Shown: in pieces, positions 42,685-50,628 of the stretch | Numbering within the stretch: the first letter of the stretch is position 1 | Layout: the number at the start of each line of letters is the position of its first letter | Assembly (NCBI GenBank): GCA_020635395.1 | Contig: JACJZV010000001.1 | Location: 310,001-374,000, forward strand | Origin: Flavobacteriales bacterium | Lineage (GTDB): Bacteria; Bacteroidota; Bacteroidia; NS11-12g; UBA9320 | Direction: 5' to 3' | DNA: 64,000 bases | The notes under the pieces: model-generated | Databases searched by the model: none | What the model was told of the DNA's origin: nothing | What the model saw: only the letters and a program-made list of their open reading frames with translations | Translations under genes and position numbers: made by a program

Positions 42685-43887
42685 ATGATTACAACCGTTG
42701 TGATTGGAGGCAGTTTTGCCGGAATGACCGCTGCTCTGGAATTAAAGCGTAAAGGCAAAGATGAACACAAAGTTATCTTAATAGATAAATCTCCGCTCTT
42801 TCTATTTATTCCATCCTTAATTTGGGTACCTTTCAAAAGGAGAGAGATGAAAGAAATTTCTTTCAAAAAAGAAGATATTCTAAGAAAGAAAGGAGTAGAA
42901 TTTGTTCATGCAGAAGCCTTAACGGTGGATACCGACAAAAGAGTGGTGACAACCGCGGCGGGAGACTACACATACGACCATTTGGTAGTGGCCACAGGGC
43001 CGAAAGTGAATTTTGATATTGCACCCGGAGTGGCAGAATATTCCCATTATGTGGGTACACCCAACGGAGCCATGAAATTGAGAACGGCTCTGGAAGAGTT
43101 TAAGAAAAATCCGGGACCCATAGTTATTGGAGCCACACAAAACGCGGGATGTATGGGGGCAGCCTACGAATTTTTATTCAACGTTGAAAAATGGCTTCGA
43201 GAGCAAAAAATTAGAAAAAAAGTAGATCTCTATTGGATAACACCAGAAGATTATCTCGGACATTTTGGAATAGATGGTATGCCTTTTGGCGAAAAAATGC
43301 TCAAAACATTTATGAAAATGTTTAACATCCATTACAAAACACAAGTGGCCGTAAAAGAAGTTACCCCTACTTCCGTAATTCTTACAAATGGAGAAGAAAT
43401 TAAAAGCTCACTCACACAGCTAATGCCACCTTTTGTAGGGGTTGATTTTGTTCAAAATTCCACTTCGTTGATGGCCAATCAAAATGGATACATACCGGTG
43501 GAAGATACCTACCGCCATAAACAATTAAAAAATGTGTGGGCGGCAGGCATAGCCATTCAGGTTGACCTGCCCTTTCAATGCAAGAATATTCCTTTCTCTG
43601 CACCCAAAACGGGATACCCATCAGATACCACCGGAAAAATTGTGGCCGAAAACATTATCCGTACTGAAAAAGGAAATACCAATTTGGTAAAAAAATCGTG
43701 GGGAAAAATACCGGGACTGTGCGTGATGGATGCGGGCAAAAAGGAGGTATTGATATTCTCAAATCACCTTTTCAAACCCCGAACATTTGCCATTATGATG
43801 CCGAACGTATTTTATGATGTTACGAAAGTTTTAATAGAAAAATATTTTCTCTGGAAATCAAAGAGAGGATATTCTTGGTTGCCCTAA
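42685..43887 (+). CDS. FAD-dependent oxidoreductase, sulfide:quinone reductase-like
   Basis: A 400-residue flavoprotein of the disulfide-oxidoreductase superfamily. The FAD dinucleotide motif is GGSFAGMTAAL (residues 8-18), the second FAD segment is YDHLVVATGPKVNFD, and the late FAD motif is KNVWAAGIAIQVD. The overall pattern (FLFIPSLIWVPFKRRE; NAGCMGAAYEFLF; PPFVGVDFVQNS) matches sulfide:quinone oxidoreductases and type II NADH dehydrogenase relatives. SQRs need two or three redox cysteines; visible candidates are the Cys in NAGCMG and in FQCKN, so sulfide oxidation is possible but not proven. Single gene with its own promoter and terminator. Confidence 0.8.
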   Translation: MITTVVIGGSFAGMTAALELKRKGKDEHKVILIDKSPLFLFIPSLIWVPFKRREMKEISFKKEDILRKKGVEFVHAEALTVDTDKRVVTTAAGDYTYDHLVVATGPKVNFDIAPGVAEYSHYVGTPNGAMKLRTALEEFKKNPGPIVIGATQNAGCMGAAYEFLFNVEKWLREQKIRKKVDLYWITPEDYLGHFGIDGMPFGEKMLKTFMKMFNIHYKTQVAVKEVTPTSVILTNGEEIKSSLTQLMPPFVGVDFVQNSTSLMANQNGYIPVEDTYRHKQLKNVWAAGIAIQVDLPFQCKNIPFSAPKTGYPSDTTGKIVAENIIRTEKGNTNLVKKSWGKIPGLCVMDAGKKEVLIFSNHLFKPRTFAIMMPNVFYDVTKVLIEKYFLWKSKRGYSWLP

Positions 43888-43916
43888 CATTGGGTATAAA
43901 GAATAAGTTATATTGA

Positions 43917-43950
43917 AAAGACTCCGCAAATAGCGGGGTCTTTTTGTTTT
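43917..43950 (+). terminator. Intrinsic terminator after the SQR-like gene
   Basis: AAAGACTCCGC pairs with GCGGGGTCTTT (one T-G wobble) around loop AAATA, followed by TTGTTTT. Confidence 0.88.
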
Positions 43951-44040
43951 AAAAACGATTTGCCAACTGCAAAAAAAATTACTGTAAGAAGTGGTTTTTT
44001 TATTGATGACGATGTGTTAAATTGTGCAAGGAAATAAGGC

Positions 44041-44067
44041 AAAAAAAAAGGCGAGTTGCCCCGCCTT
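44041..44067 (-). terminator. Minus-strand terminator with no upstream protein gene
   Basis: Read on the minus strand: AAGGCG, loop GGGCAACT, CGCCTT, then a run of T (44047-44041). It is preceded by a hairpin AAATGTT/AACATTT (44068-44086) with loop GTGAA. No minus-strand gene ends here, so it probably closes a small RNA that includes the CRISPR-like repeats. Confidence 0.65.
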
Positions 44068-44074
44068 AAATGTT

Positions 44075-44213
44075 TTCACAACATTTCATCCTCAAAATCT
44101 CGCAAAAAGAAAGTTCCGCTAAAATACAATTTGAAAGCAATTCACAACGAGTACACTGTCTAAGGAAAAATAAAACTGTTCCGCTAAAATACAATTTGAA
44201 TTGAAAATCGGCG
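44075..44213 (-). CRISPR. Degenerate CRISPR-like mini-array, one complete 36-nt repeat
   Basis: On the minus strand a complete unit occupies 44148-44113: it begins GTTGTGAATTGCTTTC and ends GTATTTTAGCGGAAC. Its last 23 bases recur exactly at 44200-44178, after 29 different bases (44149-44177). Its first 8 bases (GTTGTGAA) recur at 44082-44075, after 30 different bases (44083-44112). The period is therefore 65-66, as for a 36-nt repeat with 29-30-nt spacers. The GTTGTG...TTGCTTTC opening resembles repeats of type II-C systems in Bacteroidota (from memory). No cas genes occur in the window, so this is an orphan remnant or an outlying locus. Confidence 0.6.
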
Positions 44214-44303
44214 AACCCCAACAAAATAGTCCAACGAGAGCTAAAGCAATTCGTAACAATAGTTGAAGTCCAATCAATTTATCCCGATTTTTGAGCAAAA
44301 AAT

Positions 44304-44921
44304 ATGAGCATTATTCCGCTATTGGCTACCTCACTAAATAGAAGAGACGAAGAGCCAAACATTCAGTTGGCCATAAAAATTGTGTCGGAAAACAATGCAA
44401 TGGCTATAATAGAGTTGGTCGAAAATTTAGGCCAAAAGAATAAAAATATCCGGCACGATTGTATCAAAACGCTGTATGAAGCGGCTTATCGCAAACCGGA
44501 AATGGTGGCAGATTATTGGAACAATTTTTTGCCTTTGTTAGACCATAAAGACAATAGAATGCAATGGGGTGCCATGACGGCTTTGGCTGCTATAGTGGAG
44601 CAAAACACGGATGCGGCCTTAAAAAGTTTGCCCGTATTGGCAAAAGCTGCCGATGCCGGCTCGGTAATAACCAAAGATGGATATGTCGCAATTTTAGTAA
44701 TATTGATAAAGGCTGGAAAACAGGAAGTGTTTGAAATGTTGAACGAACAATTGCTAAAAAGTGCCACCAACCAATTGCCCAAATATGCCGAAATGGCCTG
44801 TGCGGTAATTGACGACAAAGACAAAGCCAAATTGCGAGAAACGCTGCTTAAGCGACGACCCGATATGACAGTGGAGAGCAAACTCAAACGGTTAGACAAA
44901 GTTATAAAAAAGATAAGTTGA
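44304..44921 (+). CDS. HEAT-repeat-like protein
   Basis: A 205-residue all-helical protein with no signal peptide, so probably cytoplasmic. Several helical pairs resemble HEAT/armadillo repeats (IIELVENLGQKNKNIRHDCI; WNNFLPLLDHKDNRMQWGAM; VITKDGYVAILVILIKAGKQ; LPKYAEMACAVIDDKDKAKL). Such proteins act as protein-protein scaffolds. The C-terminus is basic (TLLKRRPDMTVESKLKRLDK). A specific partner is not evident from the neighbours: a CRISPR-like remnant upstream and an OmpA-domain protein convergent downstream. It is conserved-looking, but I cannot name a family. Confidence 0.7.
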   Translation: MSIIPLLATSLNRRDEEPNIQLAIKIVSENNAMAIIELVENLGQKNKNIRHDCIKTLYEAAYRKPEMVADYWNNFLPLLDHKDNRMQWGAMTALAAIVEQNTDAALKSLPVLAKAADAGSVITKDGYVAILVILIKAGKQEVFEMLNEQLLKSATNQLPKYAEMACAVIDDKDKAKLRETLLKRRPDMTVESKLKRLDKVIKKIS

Positions 44922-44978
44922 ATAAGGTGTTTAGAGATAGAACAGCCCTGATTGAAAAGGGTAGGAGTGGAGTTGCGG

Positions 44979-46487
44979 CTAAAAGTCTTTCAGCAAATCA
45001 CTTTCTACGATGTTTCTAAACTTAATAATTGGAGGCTCACCAATCTTAAATTTTTCGCGACTCATCATTAATTGTTCTCCCACTTTTTTGACGATAACTA
45101 AGGTAACTATTTTGCCAATGGGTACATTGTAAAAAACAGATGTTTTTTCGGAAGTAGAAGTATTGGGGGTGGCTCCCATAACCCCTTTTATATTATCAAA
45201 ATACATCCTGATGTCTTTCTTTTGGTCAAATTCTTCGTCAATCTCGACCGAGGTCGTCTCTAATCCAGTAAATCGGTCGCAATTAATCCAATTATAGAGT
45301 GGCACTTTTAATTCGGTAAATTGTTCGGTGTCAAAATCAGGTATCAACCGTTTGAGGGTGTTTTCAATACTATCGGCGTTGTTTTGTGCTAGAAACGACA
45401 TAAAATCCTCAGGAGTTTCAAATTTTTCGCCCAAATCATCCTTAAATAAATCGTAATAAAGTTTCATTTTGGGGTTGTTTCTTATAAAAGATTCAGTGGT
45501 GGCAGCAATGATACTAGCTCGTTGTTGGGCCAATTGATTGCGATATTTCGGTGAAAATTCCTTTCGAAAACCACACCAAAAAAACCTACAATAAAAGGCA
45601 TCAGAAAGGCCATAATTAACGTCGTTCATGGATTGAGCAAAAATGTTTGATGGCGACAATCTAATACCTTCATCCTCTTGACTCCAGTGCGAAAGTCCAT
45701 TTTTATCTTTTGCCAAAAACTGCTTGTAATCGGCTTTGTCAGCTTTTACATACACCGTAATGGAATTTCCATTTGACGAAGCGATTGCTTTGCCGTTTTG
45801 AAATGCTTCAAATCGGTACATACCTGCAGATTGGAGCATCTCTCCGCTACTAAAATCTTGGGTGGTCAGTTTGTTGAGTAGAAAGCCCACATTCCCATCA
45901 GCCACTTGGGCAACAATTGTTATATTACCCTCAGGAAATACATTTGGTGGAATAACAGCAATGGCTCCGTTAGGTAAGGTGATAGTGCCTCCGTTTTGTC
46001 CATTTATTTGGTAAGATGTGTTTTTGGAGGACGCCAATCGACTATAAATAGGAGCTAAGTCTGTCAGCTCTAAAGTTTCATTTTTCTCGCAAGTAAGCAC
46101 CACTTCCACCCTTCTATTCAACGCCTTTTGGGATGGGACTTCACTGCTGGTTATCAATCTGGCCTCGCCATAAAACTCAGTTTCTTTTAGGTTAATGCAG
46201 GGATATTTGCCCTTAATGTAGTCTTTAACAGTGTTTAGTCGGTTTTTAGAAAGTGTCAAATTGTATTCATCTGTTCCATCGGCATCGGTGTGTGCACTCA
46301 ACGCAACCGAACAAGACTCACAATCGGCAGTTTTTAGCAAACTGTCAATCTTTTTGGCTTCACTGTTTTTATTATCCAAAGGCGTAAGGACATAGCTGTT
46401 GTGGTCGAATAGTATGGAGACTTTTTGCTGACCAAACAACTGACAAGAAATTGCCAAGAAGAAACCGATTAATGTGAGTCTGTTCAT
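44979..46487 (-). CDS. Exported protein with N-terminal OmpA domain and ZU5-like segment
   Basis: The frame opens at 46529, but ATG 46487 gives a proper signal peptide (RLTLIGFFLAISCQLFGQQ) and about 502 residues. The peptidoglycan-binding OmpA domain comes first (VSILFDHNSYVLTPLDNKN; SVALSAHTDADGTDEYNLTL; YGEARLITS; RRVEVVLTC; about residues 22-135), whereas it is usually C-terminal. Then follows a ZU5-like stretch (NGGTITLPNGAIAVIPPNVF, about 165-250) and a long region of unknown type. It probably links a surface or periplasmic domain to the cell wall. Single gene, convergent with the HEAT-like gene. Confidence 0.75.
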   Translation of the reverse strand: MNRLTLIGFFLAISCQLFGQQKVSILFDHNSYVLTPLDNKNSEAKKIDSLLKTADCESCSVALSAHTDADGTDEYNLTLSKNRLNTVKDYIKGKYPCINLKETEFYGEARLITSSEVPSQKALNRRVEVVLTCEKNETLELTDLAPIYSRLASSKNTSYQINGQNGGTITLPNGAIAVIPPNVFPEGNITIVAQVADGNVGFLLNKLTTQDFSSGEMLQSAGMYRFEAFQNGKAIASSNGNSITVYVKADKADYKQFLAKDKNGLSHWSQEDEGIRLSPSNIFAQSMNDVNYGLSDAFYCRFFWCGFRKEFSPKYRNQLAQQRASIIAATTESFIRNNPKMKLYYDLFKDDLGEKFETPEDFMSFLAQNNADSIENTLKRLIPDFDTEQFTELKVPLYNWINCDRFTGLETTSVEIDEEFDQKKDIRMYFDNIKGVMGATPNTSTSEKTSVFYNVPIGKIVTLVIVKKVGEQLMMSREKFKIGEPPIIKFRNIVESDLLKDF

Positions 46488-46693
46488 AATGCTGCGTTTT
46501 AAAAGTTGAGTAAAAGCATTTTGGTGCATTGACGAATGAAAAAGTGTAAAGGTTGGTAGAAAAGTTAAAAAAAGTTTAAGCGAAATTCCCCTTTTGAAAA
46601 TTTTTGTTGATAAATATCAGATATTAACATGAATTCAATCAACCAGCAAAGTTCATTTTTGTGGTTTATTTGGAACAACAAATTGTACGTTTT

Positions 46694-47491
46694 ATGAAAA
46701 CCATAGTATGTCCTACTGATTTTTCAGAAATTGCAAATAATGCTTTGGAGTATGCCTGCTATTTAGCCAAAAGCTTAAATGCCGAAATAATTGTTGCTCA
46801 TGCCCAGCATGTTCCCATTATTGATCCAGCGGCTCCGGTTAATGCAATGAGTGCAATGTTGGAGGAGGCATTAGAGCAGGCAAACGAAAAGCTCACTAAT
46901 TTGGCTGGTCGTTATACATTAATGACTGGTGTAGCCATAAAAACGCAGGCAAGTGTAGGGTTGTTGGTGGATGTCATTCATCAAATGCACCAAGAAAAAT
47001 CGGTTGATATGATTGTGATGGGTACAAAAGGTGCAACCAACGCAGTTAGCAAATGGATTGGCACCACCGCAGCCAGCATTATTCAACGATGCCAGTTGCC
47101 CGTGCTGATTATTCCCGAAAATTCTGACTTTGAATTGTGGAACAAAGTGGCTTTTGCAACCGATTTTAGCCAAGAAGACGAAGCCACCCTGGGTTTGTTT
47201 GAAGATTTTATGGGTCATTTTAAGACAGAAGTACACATGGTTCATGTTTCAAAAAGCAAGGTTAACTCCGAGGAAATGTTGAGGGTTATAAAACATTACG
47301 AAGGCAAAGCCATTGTAGAAAATGTGGTGGGAGCAGACGTTGTAGAGGAGTTGAATCGATACGTGGGAAACAATGACATTGGCGTGTTGGGTATGAAACG
47401 CCACCATCGAGGTTTTTTCGACTCGTTGTTTCACAAAAGCATAACCAAAGAAATGGCCATGACCACCAAAACACCTATCTTAATTTTTTAA
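46694..47491 (+). CDS. Universal stress protein, two UspA domains
   Basis: A 265-residue tandem Usp protein. The first domain begins MKTIVCPTDFSEIANNALEY and carries the ATP-binding pattern G-2X-G-9X-G(S/T) in MGTKGATNAVSKWIGTTAAS. The second domain (WNKVAFATDFSQEDEATLGL) is degenerate at that site (LGMKRHHRGFFDSLFHKSIT), so only one ATP site is likely. The frame is open from 46661, but ATG 46694 is where homology starts. It begins a run of stress-related genes: a coiled-coil protein, a second Usp and an Nramp-like transporter. Confidence 0.9.
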   Translation: MKTIVCPTDFSEIANNALEYACYLAKSLNAEIIVAHAQHVPIIDPAAPVNAMSAMLEEALEQANEKLTNLAGRYTLMTGVAIKTQASVGLLVDVIHQMHQEKSVDMIVMGTKGATNAVSKWIGTTAASIIQRCQLPVLIIPENSDFELWNKVAFATDFSQEDEATLGLFEDFMGHFKTEVHMVHVSKSKVNSEEMLRVIKHYEGKAIVENVVGADVVEELNRYVGNNDIGVLGMKRHHRGFFDSLFHKSITKEMAMTTKTPILIF

Positions 47492-47514
47492 CAGAACAAA
47501 AAAAATAATACATT

Positions 47515-47895
47515 ATGACACAGAAATATATCACCGACTTGCACGCTGAATTTACGAACTGGAAAAAAGATTTGGATTTTTATCGAGACGAGATTAAAAC
47601 GTTCAACAACAGATTGGGCGAGTTGGTATCTATGAATTCCAAAGTGGAAATTACCTCGCAAATTGAGCGTTTTCAAAATCAATTTATCCGCCAAAACGAA
47701 GTGATGGACGAGTTAATGCATGATATTAATGCAGCCCAACACGAATTGGTAGAAAATGCAAAATCAAACAATATTGCTACAGATCACAGAAAAGTAGAAT
47801 CAGATGATTCTTTGGCCGATAGAATGGAAACATTTGTCAAATTGTATGACGAGATGAAATCAGAATTCTCTCGGTTTGCGGCAGAAGCCTATTAA
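47515..47895 (+). CDS. Small coiled-coil cytoplasmic protein, unknown function
   Basis: A 126-residue protein predicted to be almost entirely helical with heptad-like spacing (FTNWKKDLDFYRDEIKTFNN; LVSMNSKVEITSQIERFQNQ; ETFVKLYDEMKSEFSRFAAE). It has no signal or membrane segment and no known motif. The start lies 23 bases after the Usp stop, so it probably shares that transcript, which ends at the terminator at 47915-47953. Placement between two Usp genes suggests a stress-response accessory role, which is inference only. Confidence 0.65.
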   Translation: MTQKYITDLHAEFTNWKKDLDFYRDEIKTFNNRLGELVSMNSKVEITSQIERFQNQFIRQNEVMDELMHDINAAQHELVENAKSNNIATDHRKVESDDSLADRMETFVKLYDEMKSEFSRFAAEAY

Positions 47896-47914
47896 CTTTT
47901 AAAAGGTTATATAA

Positions 47915-47953
47915 AATGTCAACGCTATCAAATTTGGCGTTGGCATTTTTTTT
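47915..47953 (+). terminator. Intrinsic terminator after the Usp/coiled-coil pair
   Basis: AATGTCAACGC pairs with GCGTTGGCATT (one wobble) around an 11-base loop, then eight T. Confidence 0.88.
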
Positions 47954-47983
47954 AGAAATGACTGTTTTTTTTTGAAAAACAAC

Positions 47984-47991
47984 TAAATTTG
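47984..47991 (+). promoter_or_regulatory. -7 element of the Usp-Nramp-YqgE unit
   Basis: TAAATTTG, a perfect TAnnTTTG, 16 bases before the ATG at 48008 and just after the preceding terminator. Confidence 0.55.
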
Positions 47992-48007
47992 AGGTAAAAG
48001 CGAAACA

Positions 48008-48811
48008 ATGATAAACATTTTAATACCCACCGATTTTTCTGACAATGCAAAGCAAGCAGCCGATTTTGCTTTTACTTTTTTTAACAAAAATGGAGTTCAT
48101 TTTCATTTGGTTCACAGCGTTATTCAGCCGCGTTCTTCCACCGGCATGATGATAGACTTAAACCAAATAATGTTGGACGATGCCGATAAAGATTTAAAAG
48201 AAGAAAAAGCCCGATTGGAGCAAAAATTTGCTCCGGGTCATCCCATAAAGACAATTGCTAAACTGGGGTATTTAAAAGATGTTTTAAAAATGGCTTCTCG
48301 CGAGTATGGTGCCAAGCTGATAGTAATGGGTACAAAAGGCGAGAATAGCTTGTCGGACAAAATTTTGGGAAGCAATACCGAGCAAATTATTCGTAAAAAC
48401 AACTTGCCTGTCTTGGCTGTTCCGGCGGGTTTTGTGCCAAACAAAAATCCAAATGTTTGTGTAGCCACCAATGAGGAAAATATTCCAAAAGCCGAGGAAT
48501 TGAGTGCCATTTTAGACGCTTTAGAAAGTGCAAATCATTGTCATTTCTCGGTATTAAACGTGTTGACCAACGGTGCTGAAAGAGCAGCAAAGAGCATTAA
48601 ACTTGGCAACATGCAGGTGGGCGTTCAGGCGGTTCATGCAGCTACACCCGAAGAAGGAATACAGGTTTATATTGAAAACAAACCTTTAGATATGTTGGTG
48701 GTTTACCATAAGCACAACTCGCGGTTTGACTATTTCTTTAGCAGAAGCACCACAAAGAAATTAGCCGGTCAGGTTGAAATTCCATTATTGGTAATTCCGT
48801 ATTTAGATTAA
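48008..48811 (+). CDS. Universal stress protein (UspA family)
   Basis: A 267-residue Usp protein with its own promoter. The N-terminal domain (INILIPTDFSDNAKQAADFA) has a complete ATP-binding pattern in MGTKGENSLSDKILGSNTEQ. The C-terminal half is a second, degenerate Usp-like domain (NVCVATNEENIPKAEELSAI; KPLDMLVVYHKHNSRFDYFF). It lies 20 bases before the Nramp-like gene, suggesting a joint role in stress or metal homeostasis. Confidence 0.9.
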   Translation: MINILIPTDFSDNAKQAADFAFTFFNKNGVHFHLVHSVIQPRSSTGMMIDLNQIMLDDADKDLKEEKARLEQKFAPGHPIKTIAKLGYLKDVLKMASREYGAKLIVMGTKGENSLSDKILGSNTEQIIRKNNLPVLAVPAGFVPNKNPNVCVATNEENIPKAEELSAILDALESANHCHFSVLNVLTNGAERAAKSIKLGNMQVGVQAVHAATPEEGIQVYIENKPLDMLVVYHKHNSRFDYFFSRSTTKKLAGQVEIPLLVIPYLD

Positions 48812-48831
48812 AAAAGTAATAATTTAGTCCC

Positions 48832-50064
48832 ATGCTTTCAAAACTAAGAGCGTTGGGGCCAGGATTGCTCTATGCAGGGGCAGCCGTTGGAGTTTCGCAC
48901 ATTGTGCAAAGCACCAAAGCGGGGGCATTGTATGGGTTTGTGCTAATTATTGCCATTGTGCTGGCACAGATTTTTAAATATCCTTTTTTTGAACTTGGCC
49001 CCAAATATGCTGCCCACACCAATCAAAATCTGCTTCAGGGTTTTGCCAAATTGGGCAAGGGTTCGTTGGTAGTGGTGGCCATACTTACAGTTGGCACAAT
49101 GTTTACCATACAAGCCGCTGTCACGGTAGTAACAGCCGGTTTAGCCATTAAAATATTTGGTGTAAATGCTGCACCGTGGCTGGTGTCGGCTGGGTTGTTG
49201 CTGGTTTGTTTTGGCATAAGTGCAATCGGAAAATTTTCGGTGTTAGACAATCTCATGAAAGTCATCATGATTGTTTTGTCCATTACCACCGTAGTGGCAG
49301 TGGTTTCTTCGTTTTATGGAAGACCTGATATTGGCCAAATCGGGAATGTGCAAACCTTTGATTTCACTAAAAAAGACATCATTTTTTTGATAGCCTTTTT
49401 AGGGTGGATGCCGGCTCCCCTCGATATAGCAATATGGCACTCTATATGGGGTTTAAAAAACAAAGAAGCCAAAAGCACAAGTGAGAGCGACTCGATGTTT
49501 GATTTTAAAGTAGGATATTGGGGTACAGCAATTTTGGCGGTATGCTTTTTATTGTTAGGTGCAAATGTTATTTACGGCACAGATATAGTATTAGAAGATG
49601 CCGCAGGCAAATATGCAGGGCAATTAATTGATATTTACACCAGTAGCATTGGCAATTGGGCTTATTATTTTATTGCTATTTCGGCATTTACCACCATGTT
49701 TAGCACCACACTAACCTGCTTGGATGCAATGCCCAGGGTTATGCAGCAATTAGCCGTGGTTTGGAAAAATGAAAGCCAAGTAGCCACCATCCAAGAAGAG
49801 CGTAAATCAAGATTAATTTGGATGGCCATAATAGTGGTTGGTGCCGTTGTTTTACTCAGATTTTTCATTTCAAACATGACCCAAATGGTGTCAATAGCCA
49901 CCAGTTTTTCGTTTTTAACCGCTCCCATTTTAGCCATACTCAGCATATTGCTGGTTAAAAAGCATTTGCCTCCAAATTTTTGGCCAAAATGGAAATATGT
50001 CATCGCCTGGATTGGCGTGTTTTTTTTGGTGCTACTTAGTGGTTTTTATTTATCTTATTTATAA
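48832..50064 (+). CDS. Nramp-related transporter with altered metal-binding motifs
   Basis: An 11-helix-like integral membrane protein of 410 residues in the LeuT-fold Nramp group. Recognition rests on LGPGLLYAGAAVGVSHIVQS at the start and the TM6 segment FLGWMPAPLDIAIWHSIWGL. In canonical Nramp proteins the first segment contains DPGN and TM6 contains MPH, the manganese/iron ligands. Here they align with GVSH and MPA. It thus belongs with the Nramp-related branches (such as Mg or Al transporters) or an uncharacterised one, and Mn/Fe transport should not be assumed. Probably co-transcribed with the Usp gene upstream and yqgE, 3 bases downstream. Confidence 0.85.
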   Translation: MLSKLRALGPGLLYAGAAVGVSHIVQSTKAGALYGFVLIIAIVLAQIFKYPFFELGPKYAAHTNQNLLQGFAKLGKGSLVVVAILTVGTMFTIQAAVTVVTAGLAIKIFGVNAAPWLVSAGLLLVCFGISAIGKFSVLDNLMKVIMIVLSITTVVAVVSSFYGRPDIGQIGNVQTFDFTKKDIIFLIAFLGWMPAPLDIAIWHSIWGLKNKEAKSTSESDSMFDFKVGYWGTAILAVCFLLLGANVIYGTDIVLEDAAGKYAGQLIDIYTSSIGNWAYYFIAISAFTTMFSTTLTCLDAMPRVMQQLAVVWKNESQVATIQEERKSRLIWMAIIVVGAVVLLRFFISNMTQMVSIATSFSFLTAPILAILSILLVKKHLPPNFWPKWKYVIAWIGVFFLVLLSGFYLSYL

Positions 50065-50067
50065 CCC

Positions 50068-50622
50068 ATGAAACCAGAGGCCGGAAAAATATTAATATCA
50101 GACCCATTTTTGAGAGATCCAAATTTTGCTCGAACCATTGTATTGGTTGTGGAACATAACGACAACGGAACACTGGGTTTTGTGCTGAACAATTCTATTG
50201 ATTTAACATTAAAGGCTGCCTTGAAAAATGACAAGCTGCCTGAAAAAGAAATTTATCAGGGTGGTCCGGTAGAACTCAATACCATTCATTTTCTTCATAC
50301 CGTGGGACACATTATTGGCCAATCAATAGAGATACTGCCCAAAGTATTTTGGGGTGGAGACTTTAATAAGGCCATTAACATTTTAGAGAAAAACCCGCAA
50401 ATGGCCAATCAATTTGTTTTTTTTCTGGGCTACTCTGGCTGGGGTGCTGGCCAATTGGAAGACGAACTACACGAGGGAGCATGGATTGTTGGAAACATTG
50501 GTGGTTCCACCGTTTTTAATAGTAATCTCGACTCAACCGAACTGTGGAAAAAGGCGATGCAAAACTTAGGTGGCAAATACGCTTTGCTGATTAATTCTCC
50601 GATAAACCCTGAATTGAATTAA
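50068..50622 (+). CDS. YqgE/AlgH family protein
   Basis: A 184-residue cytoplasmic protein of the UPF0301 family. Signature segments are GKILISDPFLRDPNFARTIV, HNDNGTLGFVLNN, IYQGGPVELN, and FFLGYSGWGAGQLEDELHEG. The family was linked to alginate regulation in Pseudomonas (AlgH), but its biochemical function is not settled. It ends the Usp-Nramp unit, starting 3 bases after the transporter's stop. In other bacteria it often sits beside ruvX, which is not the case here. Confidence 0.92.
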   Translation: MKPEAGKILISDPFLRDPNFARTIVLVVEHNDNGTLGFVLNNSIDLTLKAALKNDKLPEKEIYQGGPVELNTIHFLHTVGHIIGQSIEILPKVFWGGDFNKAINILEKNPQMANQFVFFLGYSGWGAGQLEDELHEGAWIVGNIGGSTVFNSNLDSTELWKKAMQNLGGKYALLINSPINPELN

Positions 50623-50628
50623 AAAAAT

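Larger units (their letters stand above)
43888..44303. other. 416-base region without protein genes, holding a terminator and a CRISPR-like remnant
   Basis: From left to right: the SQR-like gene's terminator (43917-43950), AT-rich spacer, a minus-oriented terminator (44041-44067), a second small hairpin (44068-44086), repeat units (44075-44213), and a stretch with a further repeat-like element at about 44243-44257 (GTTACGAATTGCTTT on the minus strand). No coding frame is supported. Confidence 0.7.

Noticed and set aside
44113..44200. Plus-strand reading as a tracrRNA (anti-repeat orientation)
   Set aside because: No hairpin or terminator follows on the plus strand; the terminator is on the minus strand.
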